Positions 21,125 to 32,666 are shown, numbered from the stretch's first letter. The stretch: DNA of 64,000 nucleotides from Mesorhizobium sp. CAU 1732 (GCF_039888675.1 NZ_JBDQQR010000002.1:100001-164000); one strand, 5' to 3'. Notes: generated from the sequence alone by a model not told the origin. A program made the numbers and translations.

Positions 21125-21964
21125 ATGGACCCGATCTTCGATCATCAGAGCCTGGCGGCAAACAGGCGGCGCGCGCGGCACATCGGCGATGAGGGCGCGG
21201 CCTTCCTGATGAACCGCGCCGCCGACGACCTCGCGGACCGCCTCTCGACGGTCGGCCGGCAGTTCGCGCGCGCGGCAATCCTGTCTCCGGCAGCAGACGC
21301 CGCAGCCGCCGTTCTCAGGGCGAGCGGAAAGGTGACGGATATCGTGGAGCCGAAGGACATCGAACCGGAAGTGCTGGCGCTCGACGCGGAAAGCATCGAC
21401 CTCGCGATTTCGCTCTACGGACTGCACGCCATGAACGACGTTCCGGGCATGCTGGTCCAAATCCGCCGGGCTCTGAGGCCAGACGGGCTTTTCCTGGGCT
21501 GCATGGCGGGATCGGGTACGCTGGGCGAGCTTCGCGACGCGCTGCTCGCAGCCGAGACCGAGCTGTCGGGTGGCGCCAGCCCCCGTGTCTTTCCATTCGC
21601 GGATGTCCGCGACGCCGGCGCGCTGCTGCAACGCGCGGGCTTTGCGCTTCCCGTCGCCGATATCGAGACGGTCACCGTGCGTTATGAGACCATGTTCGGC
21701 CTGATGCGCGACCTGCGCGCGATGGGCGCGGCCAATGCGCTGGTCGCCCGCAGCAGGAAGCCCGCGCCTCGCGCGCTTTTCATGCGGGCGGCAGAGATTT
21801 ATGCGGAGCGGTTTTCCGACGATGACGGCCGCATCCGGGCGACGTTCTCGACGATCTGGCTGTCGGGCTGGGCACCACATGCCTCGCAGCAAAAGCCATC
21901 GGCACGCGGCAGCGCGACCGTGTCCCTGACGCAGGTGCTTGGGAAGGAAACCGGGAAGCCGTAG
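21125..21964 (+). CDS. Methyltransferase-fold protein (BioC/NDUFAF5-like), degenerate SAM motif
   Basis: A 279-residue protein whose N-terminal MDPIFDHQSLAANRRRA and central LYGLHAMNDVPGMLVQIRRALRPDGLFLG identify the alphaproteobacterial group related to NDUFAF5 and BioC. The usual glycine-rich SAM motif I is replaced by a sequence without GxGxG (RAAILSPAADAAAA), so activity is questionable, although the mitochondrial relative NDUFAF5 hydroxylates an arginine of complex I rather than methylating. Function here is inference. Divergent from comF. Confidence 0.8.
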   Translation: MDPIFDHQSLAANRRRARHIGDEGAAFLMNRAADDLADRLSTVGRQFARAAILSPAADAAAAVLRASGKVTDIVEPKDIEPEVLALDAESIDLAISLYGLHAMNDVPGMLVQIRRALRPDGLFLGCMAGSGTLGELRDALLAAETELSGGASPRVFPFADVRDAGALLQRAGFALPVADIETVTVRYETMFGLMRDLRAMGAANALVARSRKPAPRALFMRAAEIYAERFSDDDGRIRATFSTIWLSGWAPHASQQKPSARGSATVSLTQVLGKETGKP

Positions 21965-21980
21965 GAAGCGGAATGCCCGC

Positions 21981-22151
21981 TCACTTCTTGACGGCATTCT
22001 CCATGATGTCGGCCGAAATCTCGAAATTGCCCTGGATGACATTCACTGCACTGCTGAAACCGCCCATGATCGCCAGCGACAAGACAGCGATGATGAGCCC
22101 GTATTCAACAACGGTTGCGCCGCTCTCGTCCTTCAGGAACGCTTTCATCAT
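21981..22151 (-). CDS. Flp family type IVb pilin
   Basis: A 56-residue prepilin. MMKAFLKDESG is the short leader, cleaved after Gly, and ATVVEYGLIIAVLSLAIMGG is the hydrophobic N-terminal helix with the conserved Glu-Tyr pair of Flp pilins. Normally assembled by the Tad/Cpa secretion machine into bundled pili for surface attachment. No cpa/tad genes are in this window, so it is an orphan pilin. The first ATG in frame (22169) is less likely than the ATG at 22151 because it lengthens the leader. Confidence 0.9.
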   Translation of the reverse strand: MMKAFLKDESGATVVEYGLIIAVLSLAIMGGFSSAVNVIQGNFEISADIMENAVKK

Positions 22152-22248
22152 CGTTTCAGCCCCGCTCATTCCCGCGCAAGCCCGCAGAATGGCGCAACAC
22201 TAGACCTTTCAAGCATATAAAAGGTAAAGGATGATGGTTATCGAAACC

Positions 22249-22563
22249 TCAGCACTCGCCGCTGCGGGCTCCATTCGCACGGATGATGCACACCGAATTC
22301 GGTGACGGCTGGAGGACGCTGCGGCGAACCGTATAGGTGTTCTGGTTGCGTTGGCCGATCGTGCCCGTGGCCATCATGTCGACGCCCGCCGGATAGGAAG
22401 ACTGAGCCATGCGCCGCGTCTCCTTGTCTGCGATCGGCGTGAGGATCAAAGCGAGCGCCACAGCGGCCGACCCGAAGAGAAGCGCGACCCGCAATGCGCT
22501 CATCCCCGCTTCACTGCCGCGCCACTTCTGGTCGGAGGCGGGATAGTTCCACTCGTCGCGCAT
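22249..22563 (-). CDS. Hypothetical single-span membrane protein
   Basis: About 104 residues starting MRDEWNYPASDQKW (an alternative ATG lies two codons upstream). One hydrophobic segment (SALRVALLFGSAAVALALIL) follows a charged N terminus, and the rest (~55 residues, with two cysteines near the C terminus) would be periplasmic. I do not recognise a domain. It lies alone between the pilin and a palindromic repeat. Confidence 0.6.
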   Translation of the reverse strand: MRDEWNYPASDQKWRGSEAGMSALRVALLFGSAAVALALILTPIADKETRRMAQSSYPAGVDMMATGTIGQRNQNTYTVRRSVLQPSPNSVCIIRANGARSGEC

Positions 22564-22697
22564 CTGCATCCGTCCCCGGTCTGGACCATCGGCGGCCCAC
22601 GCTGCGCGAGCCATATGGTTCAGATTTTCACGTTTCGCTAAACGATCGATTAACGATCAGAGTGGTTCTGGATGAGGTGAAATCGCTGCTTAAGAAA

Positions 22698-22829
22698 CGC
22701 CCCCTCCACCACTTCGTGGTCCCCCTCCCCCATGAAGATGGGGGAGGATCCAGGTAGCGATTGTCCGCGGCCTCGGATCCTCCCCTGCGAAGCGGGGGAG
22801 GGGGACCGCCGGAGGCGGTGGAGGGGGTG
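22698..22829. repeat. Large imperfect palindromic intergenic repeat
   Basis: Positions 22698-22749 (CGCCCCCTCCACCACTTCG then GGTCCCCCTCCCC... to GGAGGATCC) and 22775-22829 (GGATCCTCCCC... to GGTGGAGGGGGTGT) are near-perfect reverse complements. This is the CCCTCCACC/GGTGGAGGG type of intergenic palindrome, distinct in sequence from the one between prfA and prmC. Located between mutT and the hypothetical membrane protein; the rest of the ~290-base gap contains nothing I can assign. Confidence 0.8.
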
Positions 22830-22852
22830 TTTCGGTGAAAACCTGAAACGCT

Positions 22853-23263
22853 CTAGAGGAGGTCGATCAGGAAGGGGATCAGCGGCTCGTCGGCGGGCGG
22901 CATGGGATAGTCCCGCATCTTGTTGGGACGAACCCATTTGAGGACCTGGCCCTCCTGCGGCTGGGGAATGCCCCAGAAGCGCCGGCACACGAAAAGCGGC
23001 ATCAGAAGCGTGAAGGTCTCGTAGGCGTGGCTGGCGAAGGTGAGCGGCGCGAGACAGGCGACTTTCGTGTCGATGCCAAGCTCTTCCTTCAACTCGCGAA
23101 CGACGGTTTCCTCCGGCGTTTCGCCCGGCTCGACCTTGCCGCCGGGAAATTCCCAGAGACCCGCCAGTTGCTTGCCTTCCGGCCGCTGCGCCAGAAGCAC
23201 GCGGCCGTCGGCATCCACCAGCGCGCAGGCAGCGACGAGCAGGAGTTTCTTCGGTTCACTCAT
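22853..23263 (-). CDS. mutT: 8-oxo-dGTP diphosphatase MutT (Nudix)
   Basis: Sanitises the nucleotide pool by hydrolysing 8-oxo-dGTP. 136 residues with an intact Nudix box (GKVEPGETPEETVVRELKEE then LG) and the MutT phrase LAQRPEGKQLAGLWEFPGG. The start MSEPKKLLLVAA is conserved; a longer in-frame leader runs antisense into the upstream gene region and is rejected. It is the last gene of the ppiC-argJ-GNAT-mutT operon and begins 2 bases after the GNAT stop. Confidence 0.95.
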   Translation of the reverse strand: MSEPKKLLLVAACALVDADGRVLLAQRPEGKQLAGLWEFPGGKVEPGETPEETVVRELKEELGIDTKVACLAPLTFASHAYETFTLLMPLFVCRRFWGIPQPQEGQVLKWVRPNKMRDYPMPPADEPLIPFLIDLL

Positions 23264-23265
23264 GC

Positions 23266-24048
23266 TCACGGCTCCGCAGGCGGCGGCTGGCGATAGTGGT
23301 AGCGATAGACCTCCGTGAAGCCGAGCGAGCGATAGAGGCCTATCGCGGTCGTGTTTTCCGCTTCCACCTGAAGCCAGGCTTCGCGGGCACCGCGCTTGCG
23401 CGCCCATTTCAACGCCGAGAGCAAGGTGCGGCGCCCATGGCCCTTGCCGCGCTCGCTTTCGACCGTCGCGACCTCGAACAGTCCGGCGAGATCGCCGTCA
23501 TGGACGCAGATGGCGGTCGAGAGCGGCGTCCCCTCCTGCTCGAGCACGAACAGGCCGGTCTGCGGTTCGATGGAACTGATCACCTCGGACAGGCCCGGAC
23601 GCAAGGAGGCGTCGAGGTTGCGGATCGACATCGCCGCGCTGATGAACCTGCCCATGTCCTTGAGCGGAATCTGATGCATCGCGTCGCGGACCATCGCGTC
23701 GTCGAGCGTGGCGCGCATCACCAGCGATTCTGAAAACCTCACCCAGCCTTCGCGGTCGAGGTGGGCGGCGACCTTTCGCCCCGAAAGCGGCGACATGCGA
23801 AAGGTCAGCGGCCGTCCATAGGCGTCGAAGCGCCTCGCAGCGCGCGCGATCCGCTCGGTCAGATTGGCGTCGTCGCCAGGATCGAGCGGGCTGACCGAAT
23901 TGAGACGCTTGGCGGGATGTCCCGCCGTCAGCCGAACCGCCCACGCACCGTCATAGTGGACGGACGCGGCTGGCCAGGCGCGCGAGCCGGCCGCCTCGTA
24001 GCGGCGTACGATTGCGAGATCCTGAAAGGGCCGGCCGCCGGTCGTCAC
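23266..24048 (-). CDS. GNAT family N-acetyltransferase
   Basis: A 260-residue GNAT protein. The acetyl-CoA pyrophosphate-binding loop reads ESERGKGHGRRTLL (R/QxxGxG/A) at ~205, followed by AWLQVEAENTTAIGLYRSLGF, the standard C-terminal GNAT motif. The N-terminal 130 residues form a second, degenerate GNAT-like half, common in rhizobial members located between argJ and mutT. Substrate unknown. Lies 3 bases after argJ and 2 before mutT, so co-expressed. Confidence 0.9.
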   Translation of the reverse strand: MTTGGRPFQDLAIVRRYEAAGSRAWPAASVHYDGAWAVRLTAGHPAKRLNSVSPLDPGDDANLTERIARAARRFDAYGRPLTFRMSPLSGRKVAAHLDREGWVRFSESLVMRATLDDAMVRDAMHQIPLKDMGRFISAAMSIRNLDASLRPGLSEVISSIEPQTGLFVLEQEGTPLSTAICVHDGDLAGLFEVATVESERGKGHGRRTLLSALKWARKRGAREAWLQVEAENTTAIGLYRSLGFTEVYRYHYRQPPPAEP

Positions 24049-24051
24049 GGT

Positions 24052-25293
24052 CTAGCTCCGGTAGTCGCCGTTGATCGCGACATACTCCTTGGTCAGGTCG
24101 CAGGTCCAGACGGTCGCCTTGCCGCGTCCCAGCCCCAAATCGACGCGAATGGCGACCTCGTCACGCTTCATGTAGGCGGACGTGTCTGCCTCCGAATAGG
24201 CCGGGTCGCGTTCACCTTCATGGGCGACGCGAATGTCGCCGAACCAGATCGCCAGAAGATCGCGGTCGGCCGGCTCGCCGGCCTTGCCGACCGCCATCAC
24301 GACGCGCCCCCAATTGGCGTCCTCGCCCGCAACCGCGGTCTTCACCAAGGGTGAATTCGCGATCGACAGGGCCACGCGCTTGGCCGAGCGGCCGGATTTT
24401 GCGCCGGTCACGGTGACTTCGACCTGCTTGCGCGCGCCTTCGCCGTCTCGCACGACCTGCAAAGCGAGGTTCTTCAGCATGCGGTTCAGTGCCCGCCGGA
24501 ACTGCGACAGGCGCGGGTCCTTCGCGTCCGTGATTCGCGGCGCACCACGCTTGGCCGCAGCACCCGTGGCAAACAGCATGAGCGTGTCGCTGGTCGATGT
24601 GTCGCTGTCGACCGTGACGGCGTTGAACGTCTTGCCGACGCCCTTGGAGAGCAAATCCTGCAAGGCTGCCGCCTCGATCGGCGCATCGGTTGCGATGAAG
24701 GACAGCATCGTCGCCATATCCGGCGCGATCATGCCGGCACCCTTGGCGATGCCGTTGATGGTGACCGGCGTATCGCCGAGCATCACGGTGGCGGTCGCGT
24801 ATTTCGGGTAGGTGTCGGTGGTCATGATGGCCTTGCCGGCCTCGGACCAGAGCCCTTCCTCGGCGCGTTCTACCATACCTTCGAGCAGATGCGAGAAGCG
24901 CCCCGCATCGAGCGGTTCGCCGATCACGCCAGTCGAGGCGAGGAAGACGTCGCCAGGCGTGCAGCCGGCCGCTTTCGCCGCCGCCTCACCCGTCATACGT
25001 GTCGTTTCCCGGCCACGCTTGCCCGTGAAGGCGTTCGCGTTGCCGGAATTGACGACGAGGACGCGCGCCTTACCGCCCGTCAGGTTCTGCCGGCAGAAAT
25101 CGACGGGGGCCGACGGGCATTTCGAGCGCGTGAACACGCCCGCGACACTCGTCCCCTCGTCGAAGATCATCGCGACGAGATCGGTGCGCCCCTTGTACTT
25201 GATGCCCGCCTCGGCGGTGGCGATGCGAACCCCCTCGATCGAGGGCATTTTTGGCTGCTTCTTCGGAGCGAGCGGCGAAACGGCGTCTGACAT
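24052..25293 (-). CDS. argJ: Bifunctional glutamate N-acetyltransferase / N-acetylglutamate synthase ArgJ
   Basis: Transfers the acetyl group from N-acetylornithine to glutamate, making arginine biosynthesis cyclic. The 413-residue precursor self-cleaves before the catalytic Thr; the site lies in [17 protein letters not shown], with ATML the conserved cleavage motif. Family phrases [10 protein letters not shown] and [12 protein letters not shown] are present. It begins 24 bases after the PpiC-type gene and is followed by GNAT and mutT. argH for the last step of the pathway is at the far end of the window. Confidence 0.97.
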   Translation of the reverse strand: MSDAVSPLAPKKQPKMPSIEGVRIATAEAGIKYKGRTDLVAMIFDEGTSVAGVFTRSKCPSAPVDFCRQNLTGGKARVLVVNSGNANAFTGKRGRETTRMTGEAAAKAAGCTPGDVFLASTGVIGEPLDAGRFSHLLEGMVERAEEGLWSEAGKAIMTTDTYPKYATATVMLGDTPVTINGIAKGAGMIAPDMATMLSFIATDAPIEAAALQDLLSKGVGKTFNAVTVDSDTSTSDTLMLFATGAAAKRGAPRITDAKDPRLSQFRRALNRMLKNLALQVVRDGEGARKQVEVTVTGAKSGRSAKRVALSIANSPLVKTAVAGEDANWGRVVMAVGKAGEPADRDLLAIWFGDIRVAHEGERDPAYSEADTSAYMKRDEVAIRVDLGLGRGKATVWTCDLTKEYVAINGDYRS

Positions 25294-25317
25294 GGCGGCG
25301 GCTCTCGCGTCGAAGGT

Positions 25318-26220
25318 TTACTCTTGCTCTGCGTCTTCGGCAGGTGCCGCACCATCGGCCGGTGCGGCAGGCGCAGCCGCCGGCTCCATCGCAGCCTTGA
25401 GGGCGGGATCGGTCACCTCGACGTCAGCCTCTTCGCGCAGCTTCGAGACCGTCTCGAAATACGTTTCACGCAGCAGCAGCGAGCGGATCTGCTCGGACAC
25501 CTGCTCGAAAGCCGGCGGCTGCTTGCTGCGCTTGTCTTCCAGCTTGATCACATGCCAGCCGAACTGCGTCTCGACCGGCTCCTTGGAATAGCTGCCGACT
25601 TCCATCGCAAAAGCCGCCTGCTCGAAAGCCGGAACCATCTGGCCCTGCGCGAAGTAGCCGAGGTCGCCGCCCTGCGCGGCAGCACCGTCGGTGGACTTTT
25701 CCTTGGCTATCGCCTCGAAGTCGCCGCCGCCATCGAGCTCGGCGATGATCGCGTCGGCTTCTTCCTTGGTCTTGACTATGATGTGGCGGGCGCGAACCTC
25801 TTCGCCGGCGGGCGCCTTGGCGATTTCCTCGTCATAACGCGCGCGAACGGCTTCATCGGTGACGGTCGATGCGATCTCGTCTTCGATATAGGCGCTGTGG
25901 AGCGCGCGCTGGCGAAGCAGTTCCATGCGCTTCTTGAAATTCTCGTCGTCGCCGAGGCCCTTTTCCTCGGAGAGCGCCGAAAGAAGCCTGATCTCGACGA
26001 TGGCCGACAGGGCGGCTGCACGGCGCTGCTCTTCCGGAAGCTGGGCGAATTGCTGGTCCAGGTCGGTGATCGCCATGGTCAGGTCGCTCTCGGTGACGGG
26101 CTGACCGTTGATCGTCGCGACGACGGCATCGTCCTGCGCCGAGGCCATGCCAGCGATGGCCAACATCGCCGTGGCGGCGCCAAGAGTAACGATCGACATG
26201 CGACGGAACGAATGCTTCAT
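25318..26220 (-). CDS. Periplasmic peptidylprolyl isomerase (PpiC/parvulin family)
   Basis: A 300-residue exported foldase. Signal peptide residues 1-28 (ending ASAQ). An N-terminal SurA-like chaperone region precedes the parvulin domain at ~145-240, with the phrases [33 protein letters not shown] and [12 protein letters not shown] typical of PpiC. The tail is Ala-Pro-rich. It heads the operon with argJ and is divergent from secA, sharing a ~250-base promoter region; association with secA suggests a role in folding exported proteins. Confidence 0.93.
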   Translation of the reverse strand: MKHSFRRMSIVTLGAATAMLAIAGMASAQDDAVVATINGQPVTESDLTMAITDLDQQFAQLPEEQRRAAALSAIVEIRLLSALSEEKGLGDDENFKKRMELLRQRALHSAYIEDEIASTVTDEAVRARYDEEIAKAPAGEEVRARHIIVKTKEEADAIIAELDGGGDFEAIAKEKSTDGAAAQGGDLGYFAQGQMVPAFEQAAFAMEVGSYSKEPVETQFGWHVIKLEDKRSKQPPAFEQVSEQIRSLLLRETYFETVSKLREEADVEVTDPALKAAMEPAAAPAAPADGAAPAEDAEQE

Positions 26221-26472
26221 CTGATGATCTCCAATGTGGGGATTGCCGGGTCGGGGGTTAGGAGCCCTTCAAACCAGCCAAAATGTGGCGATTTTCCGCG
26301 CGGTTTCCCCGCAGGGAGCGGCGTTGACATCGCATGTGCCCCCTCTTATCTGTCCTTCCACTTGGCGTCCAGAAGCGATTTTGCGGCGCTCTTCCTGTTT
26401 CATCCCGCAAATGATGTCGGTAGCGGGTCCTGCCCTGGCGGTGCCGGGCATTCCATACTGAAAGGACCATTG

Positions 26473-29199
<2,727 letters not shown>

Positions 29200-29257
29200 A
29201 AGGCGCGGTAAGTTAAGCAGTGCTTGTCCGTGCCACGGGCTTGCGAAGCCATCTCTC

Positions 29258-29277
29258 TGTAGCTACATTGTAGCTTA
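29258..29277. promoter_or_regulatory. Palindromic operator candidate of the toxin-antitoxin pair
   Basis: TGTAGCTACA (29258-29267) is a perfect 10-bp palindrome, directly followed by a half-site TTGTAGCTTAA. It lies ~25 bases upstream of the antitoxin start, where RelB/DinJ-type antitoxins bind to repress their own promoter. Repeated TGTAGCT half-sites support a cooperative operator; assignment is by position. Confidence 0.5.
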
Positions 29278-29290
29278 AATCTCGGAGATT

Positions 29291-29551
29291 ATGATGGCTA
29301 CGGAGACCGTGGTCCGCGCGCGGATCGACGCAAAAACCAAAGACCAGGCGACCGAAGCACTGGCAGCGATGGGGCTGTCGGTTTCGGACGCCATTCGCCT
29401 GTTGCTGGTGCGCGTCGCGGCCGACAAGGAGTTTCCCTTTTCGGTGAAGGTCCCGAACGCCACGACACGGAAAGCGATGGCCGAGCTGGAGAATGGCAAG
29501 GGCAAGCGTTTTGCCTCCCCAGATGAATTGTTCAAGGACCTAGGCATCTAA
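29291..29551 (+). CDS. RelB/DinJ family antitoxin
   Basis: An 86-residue antitoxin. The N-terminal ~45 residues form a ribbon-helix-helix domain (ETVVRARIDAKTKDQATEALAAMGLSVSDAIRLLLVR), which is diagnostic for RelB/DinJ, and the C-terminal part should wrap the toxin. Two Met codons begin the frame; the second is equally possible. The toxin gene starts 1 base after its stop. Autoregulation through the upstream palindrome is expected from the family. Confidence 0.93.
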   Translation: MMATETVVRARIDAKTKDQATEALAAMGLSVSDAIRLLLVRVAADKEFPFSVKVPNATTRKAMAELENGKGKRFASPDELFKDLGI

Positions 29552-29552
29552 C

Positions 29553-29825
29553 GTGCTCACACCTGTTCACACCGGCCAATTCCGGCGTGATGTGAAACGT
29601 GTTGAGAAGCGCGGCAAAGATCTCGGCAAATTGCGCGAACTTCTGGGTCTCTTGCTCATCGAAAGCGAGTTACCGGCCACTTACAAAGATCACCCGTTGA
29701 AAGGCGACTGGAAAGGCTTTCGTGACGCCCACATAGAGCCCGATTGGCTGCTGATCTATCGGGTCGTCGGCACCGAACTCCAACTCGCTCGCACCGGCAC
29801 TCATGCCGATCTATTCAAGGCGTGA
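29553..29825 (+). CDS. YafQ family mRNA-interferase toxin
   Basis: A 90-residue toxin of the RelE/YafQ group, which cleaves mRNA on the ribosome. It has the YafQ active-site residues: His47 in DHPLKGDW, His60 and Asp64 in AHIEPDW, and His84 with Phe88 in RTGTHADLF. GTG start, 1 base after the antitoxin stop, so translation is coupled. All catalytic residues are intact, so the toxin should be functional. Confidence 0.93.
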   Translation: MLTPVHTGQFRRDVKRVEKRGKDLGKLRELLGLLLIESELPATYKDHPLKGDWKGFRDAHIEPDWLLIYRVVGTELQLARTGTHADLFKA

Positions 29826-29958
29826 TCGCGCTGTCACTAAGCTTGCTGGCAGCACGCGGCAATAGCGTTACAGAATTGCTCCACACGCACCAATCCGCCT
29901 ATCTCATCGTTTCTTAAAGACTCTCGGCTAGGGATTGACGGTCCTTTGGAGTAACGGA

Positions 29959-31380
29959 GTGTATCGCGTGCGCTTTTCCGCAGCATCGACGGCTGATCGG
30001 TTTTTGCCGGAGCCATTGGCTGCAAAGGCACGCCCGCTTCTCGGCAAGGTCGATGCGATCATGTTCACCGGAGACGAGCGCGGCCAGGCTGGCCGTACGT
30101 CGCTGACGGCGTTTGCGATCCGTATCGTCAGCGCCGTGATCGCGCTCTTCAGCCAGGTGCTGATGGCGCGCTGGATGGGCGGCTTCGAATACGGCATCTT
30201 CGTCCTCGTCTGGACCACGATGATCATCGTCGGCAACCTGTCCTGCCTCGGCTTCCACACCGCCGTCGTCCGCTACATCCCCGAATATCGCGAGCGCGGC
30301 CGTCTGGCCGAACTGCGCGGCGTGATGACGGCCAGCCGCCGGATCGTTCTCGCCGTGTCGTCGGCGGTTGCATTGGCCGGACTCGCCGGGCTCTGGTTCT
30401 TCGGCGATACGATCGAGAGCTATTACGTCATCCCGTTCTATCTCGGCATCGTCTGCCTGCCGATGATCGCGCTGTCCGACACGCTGGAAGGCACGGCGCG
30501 CGCCAATTCTTGGGCCGTGCTGGCGCTGGCGCCGATCTATCTCCTGCGCCCGATCCTCATTCTGGCGCTCATGGGCATCGCGCTCTACGCCGGTTACGCA
30601 CCCGACGCGCAGACCGCGATCGTGACGGCGATCCTCGCCACCTACATCACGACGATCTACCAGATCGCGGCGATCGCGCCGCAGGCCGGCCGCGAGGTGC
30701 GCACGACGCGCCCGGTCTTCCGCACGCGCGAATGGCTGATCGTCTCGCTGCCGATCTTCCTCGTCGAGGGGTTCTTTTTCCTGCTTACCAACGCCGACGT
30801 GCTGATGGTCGGCTGGTACATGTCGCCGACCGATGTCGGCATCTATTTCGCGACCGTGAAGACGTTGGCGCTCGTCCATTTCGTCTATTTCGCGGTCAAG
30901 GCGGGCGTTGCGCAGCGCTACGCGCAATACGCCCACAGCGGCGACATGGTGACGCTCGCCACCTTCGCCCGGGAGACCGTGGCATGGACGTTCTGGCCAT
31001 CGCTTGCGATGGGTGCGGCCGTGCTCATTATCGGCAAACCGATGCTGATGCTGTTCGGCCCCGGCTTCGATGCCGGCTACCCGCTGCTCTACGTGCTTGT
31101 CTTCGGCGTCGTCGCGCGTGCGTCGGTCGGTCCGGCCGAAAGCCTGCTGACGATGAGCGGCAACCAGAACATCTGCGCCGCCGTCTACGGCATGACGCTC
31201 GGCATCAACATCGTGCTCAACGTGCTGCTCATTCCGCAATTCGGCCTCTGGGGCGCAGCCCTCGGCACGGCAATCGCGATGACCAGCGAGGCCATAATGC
31301 TGGCGTTCGTTGTCTGGCGACGCCTCGGCATCCTCATGTTCGTTCCGTTCTCCGGCAAGACAAGCGCAGGAGCAGTCTGA
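29959..31380 (+). CDS. Polysaccharide flippase (MATE/Wzx-like, oligosaccharide exporter)
   Basis: An inner-membrane protein of 473 residues with about 12-14 hydrophobic segments, resembling Wzx-type flippases in the MOP superfamily (phrases GGFEYGIFVLVWT, VVRYIPEYRERGR). It would flip lipid-linked glycan units to the periplasm for lipopolysaccharide, capsule or exopolysaccharide assembly. GTG start at 29959 with GGAG at 29948-29951. The next gene starts inside its stop codon (TGATG), so the two are coupled. No glycosyltransferases lie nearby, so the glycan is unknown. Confidence 0.88.
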   Translation: MYRVRFSAASTADRFLPEPLAAKARPLLGKVDAIMFTGDERGQAGRTSLTAFAIRIVSAVIALFSQVLMARWMGGFEYGIFVLVWTTMIIVGNLSCLGFHTAVVRYIPEYRERGRLAELRGVMTASRRIVLAVSSAVALAGLAGLWFFGDTIESYYVIPFYLGIVCLPMIALSDTLEGTARANSWAVLALAPIYLLRPILILALMGIALYAGYAPDAQTAIVTAILATYITTIYQIAAIAPQAGREVRTTRPVFRTREWLIVSLPIFLVEGFFFLLTNADVLMVGWYMSPTDVGIYFATVKTLALVHFVYFAVKAGVAQRYAQYAHSGDMVTLATFARETVAWTFWPSLAMGAAVLIIGKPMLMLFGPGFDAGYPLLYVLVFGVVARASVGPAESLLTMSGNQNICAAVYGMTLGINIVLNVLLIPQFGLWGAALGTAIAMTSEAIMLAFVVWRRLGILMFVPFSGKTSAGAV

Positions 31381-32660
31381 TGGTTGCAGTCCCCCTTCTG
31401 GAAGAACTGAGCGGCAGCGCATCCGGGCGCATGATCGGAGGTTTTGCCGACTATGTGGGCGGCGACGTTCCGCCCTCGCTGGTCGAGCAGATGGAAAACC
31501 GCCCGCCCCGCAAGCTCGCGATCTACCCCGCCTCGGCCGGGTTCGATCTCGTCGAGGAACTGGATTTCCTCTGCGCCCGCTCGGTCGAGCAGAACATCTT
31601 CTTCAACCCGCGTTTCCTCGCGCCCGCCATGCCGCGCCTCGAGGACCGGGACGTGCGCCTTGCCGTGATCCGCGATGGAGACGAGAACCGCAGCCGCCTC
31701 CGGCTGCTCGTGCCCTTCACCATCGAGAAGCCCGCGACGCCATTCGGCGTGACCTTCCTGCGCACATGGTCGAGCCCGTTCGGCCCGCTCGGTACGCCGC
31801 TGGTCGACCGTGACGATCCGGTCGGCGTGGTGGAGGATTTCTTCGGCATGCTGGCGCGTCCGCACCTGAACCTGCCCAAGGTGCTGGTCATGCCGGAAGT
31901 GCGGCTCGACGGGCCGTTCGCGGCGATGGTCAGTTCGCTCTCGGAAAGCCGCAACCTGCCGGTTTCGATCACCAACCGCGTCGAGCGCCCTCATCTGGAA
32001 AGCGCGCTAGGCGGTGACGATTATCTGCGCGGCACGCTGAGCGCCCATCATTTCAAGGAGATGCGCCGACTGAAGCGCCGGCTAGGCGACAAGGGTGCGG
32101 TCGAGTATGTGATCGCGCGCCAGCCCGACGAGATCAGGCAAGGCATCGAGACGTTTCTGGCGCTGGAGATTTCGGGCTGGAAGGGTCGCGAGAAGACGGC
32201 CATGGCGGTCGATCGTTTCCGCGCCGCCTTCGTACGCGAAGCAGCCCATCGCCTGGCCGAAAAGGACCTCTGCCGCATCCATGAACTGCGCCTCGACGGC
32301 AAGCCCATCGCGAGCCTTGTGGTCTTCGTCGAGGCCGGCGTCGCCTACACCTGGAAAACGGCCTACGATGAGGACTATGCCTCCTATTCGCCCGGTACGC
32401 TCCTGATGATCGAGACGACGCGGACGCATCTCGAGGACCCCAACATCGATGTGACGGATTCCTGCGCCGTGCCCGATCACCCCGTCCTGGGTCGGCTTTG
32501 GGGCGAGCGGCGCCCGGTCGGCACGATCGCCATCGGCCTGACCCCGGACGCCGAGCGCATGACGCATCAGGCGGCCTCGCAGCTTCTCCGCGCCAAGCAG
32601 ACGCGCAACATGGCACGCATCCTGCGCAACCGGGTCAGGAAGGCGTTCGGCCGGGGATAG
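31380..32660 (+). CDS. FemAB/BioF2-like GNAT acyltransferase
   Basis: A 426-residue protein with a C-terminal GNAT_acetyltransf_6 (BioF2/FemAB-like) domain, recognised by HHFKEMRRLKRRLGD, a catalytic-domain helix (FLALEISGWKGREKTAM) and YAEDYASYSPGTLLMIE-like sequence (YDEDYASYSPG). Members acylate or aminoacylate cell-envelope glycans or lipids. The ATG overlaps the flippase stop (TGATG), so both products probably act on the same envelope polymer. Substrate and donor are inference. The stop lies 6 bases from the convergent ligase gene. Confidence 0.85.
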   Translation: MVAVPLLEELSGSASGRMIGGFADYVGGDVPPSLVEQMENRPPRKLAIYPASAGFDLVEELDFLCARSVEQNIFFNPRFLAPAMPRLEDRDVRLAVIRDGDENRSRLRLLVPFTIEKPATPFGVTFLRTWSSPFGPLGTPLVDRDDPVGVVEDFFGMLARPHLNLPKVLVMPEVRLDGPFAAMVSSLSESRNLPVSITNRVERPHLESALGGDDYLRGTLSAHHFKEMRRLKRRLGDKGAVEYVIARQPDEIRQGIETFLALEISGWKGREKTAMAVDRFRAAFVREAAHRLAEKDLCRIHELRLDGKPIASLVVFVEAGVAYTWKTAYDEDYASYSPGTLLMIETTRTHLEDPNIDVTDSCAVPDHPVLGRLWGERRPVGTIAIGLTPDAERMTHQAASQLLRAKQTRNMARILRNRVRKAFGRG

Positions 32661-32666
32661 TAAGCC

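Noticed and set aside
25324..26472. N-terminal extension of secA in the same frame
   Set aside because: It runs antisense through the PpiC-type isomerase gene; SecA's conserved N terminus begins at 26473 with a good ribosome-binding site.
29935..29958. TTG at 29935 as start of the flippase, or TTGACG as its -35 box
   Set aside because: The GTG at 29959 has a GGAG site at the right distance; a -35 at 29935 would place the -10 inside the coding sequence.
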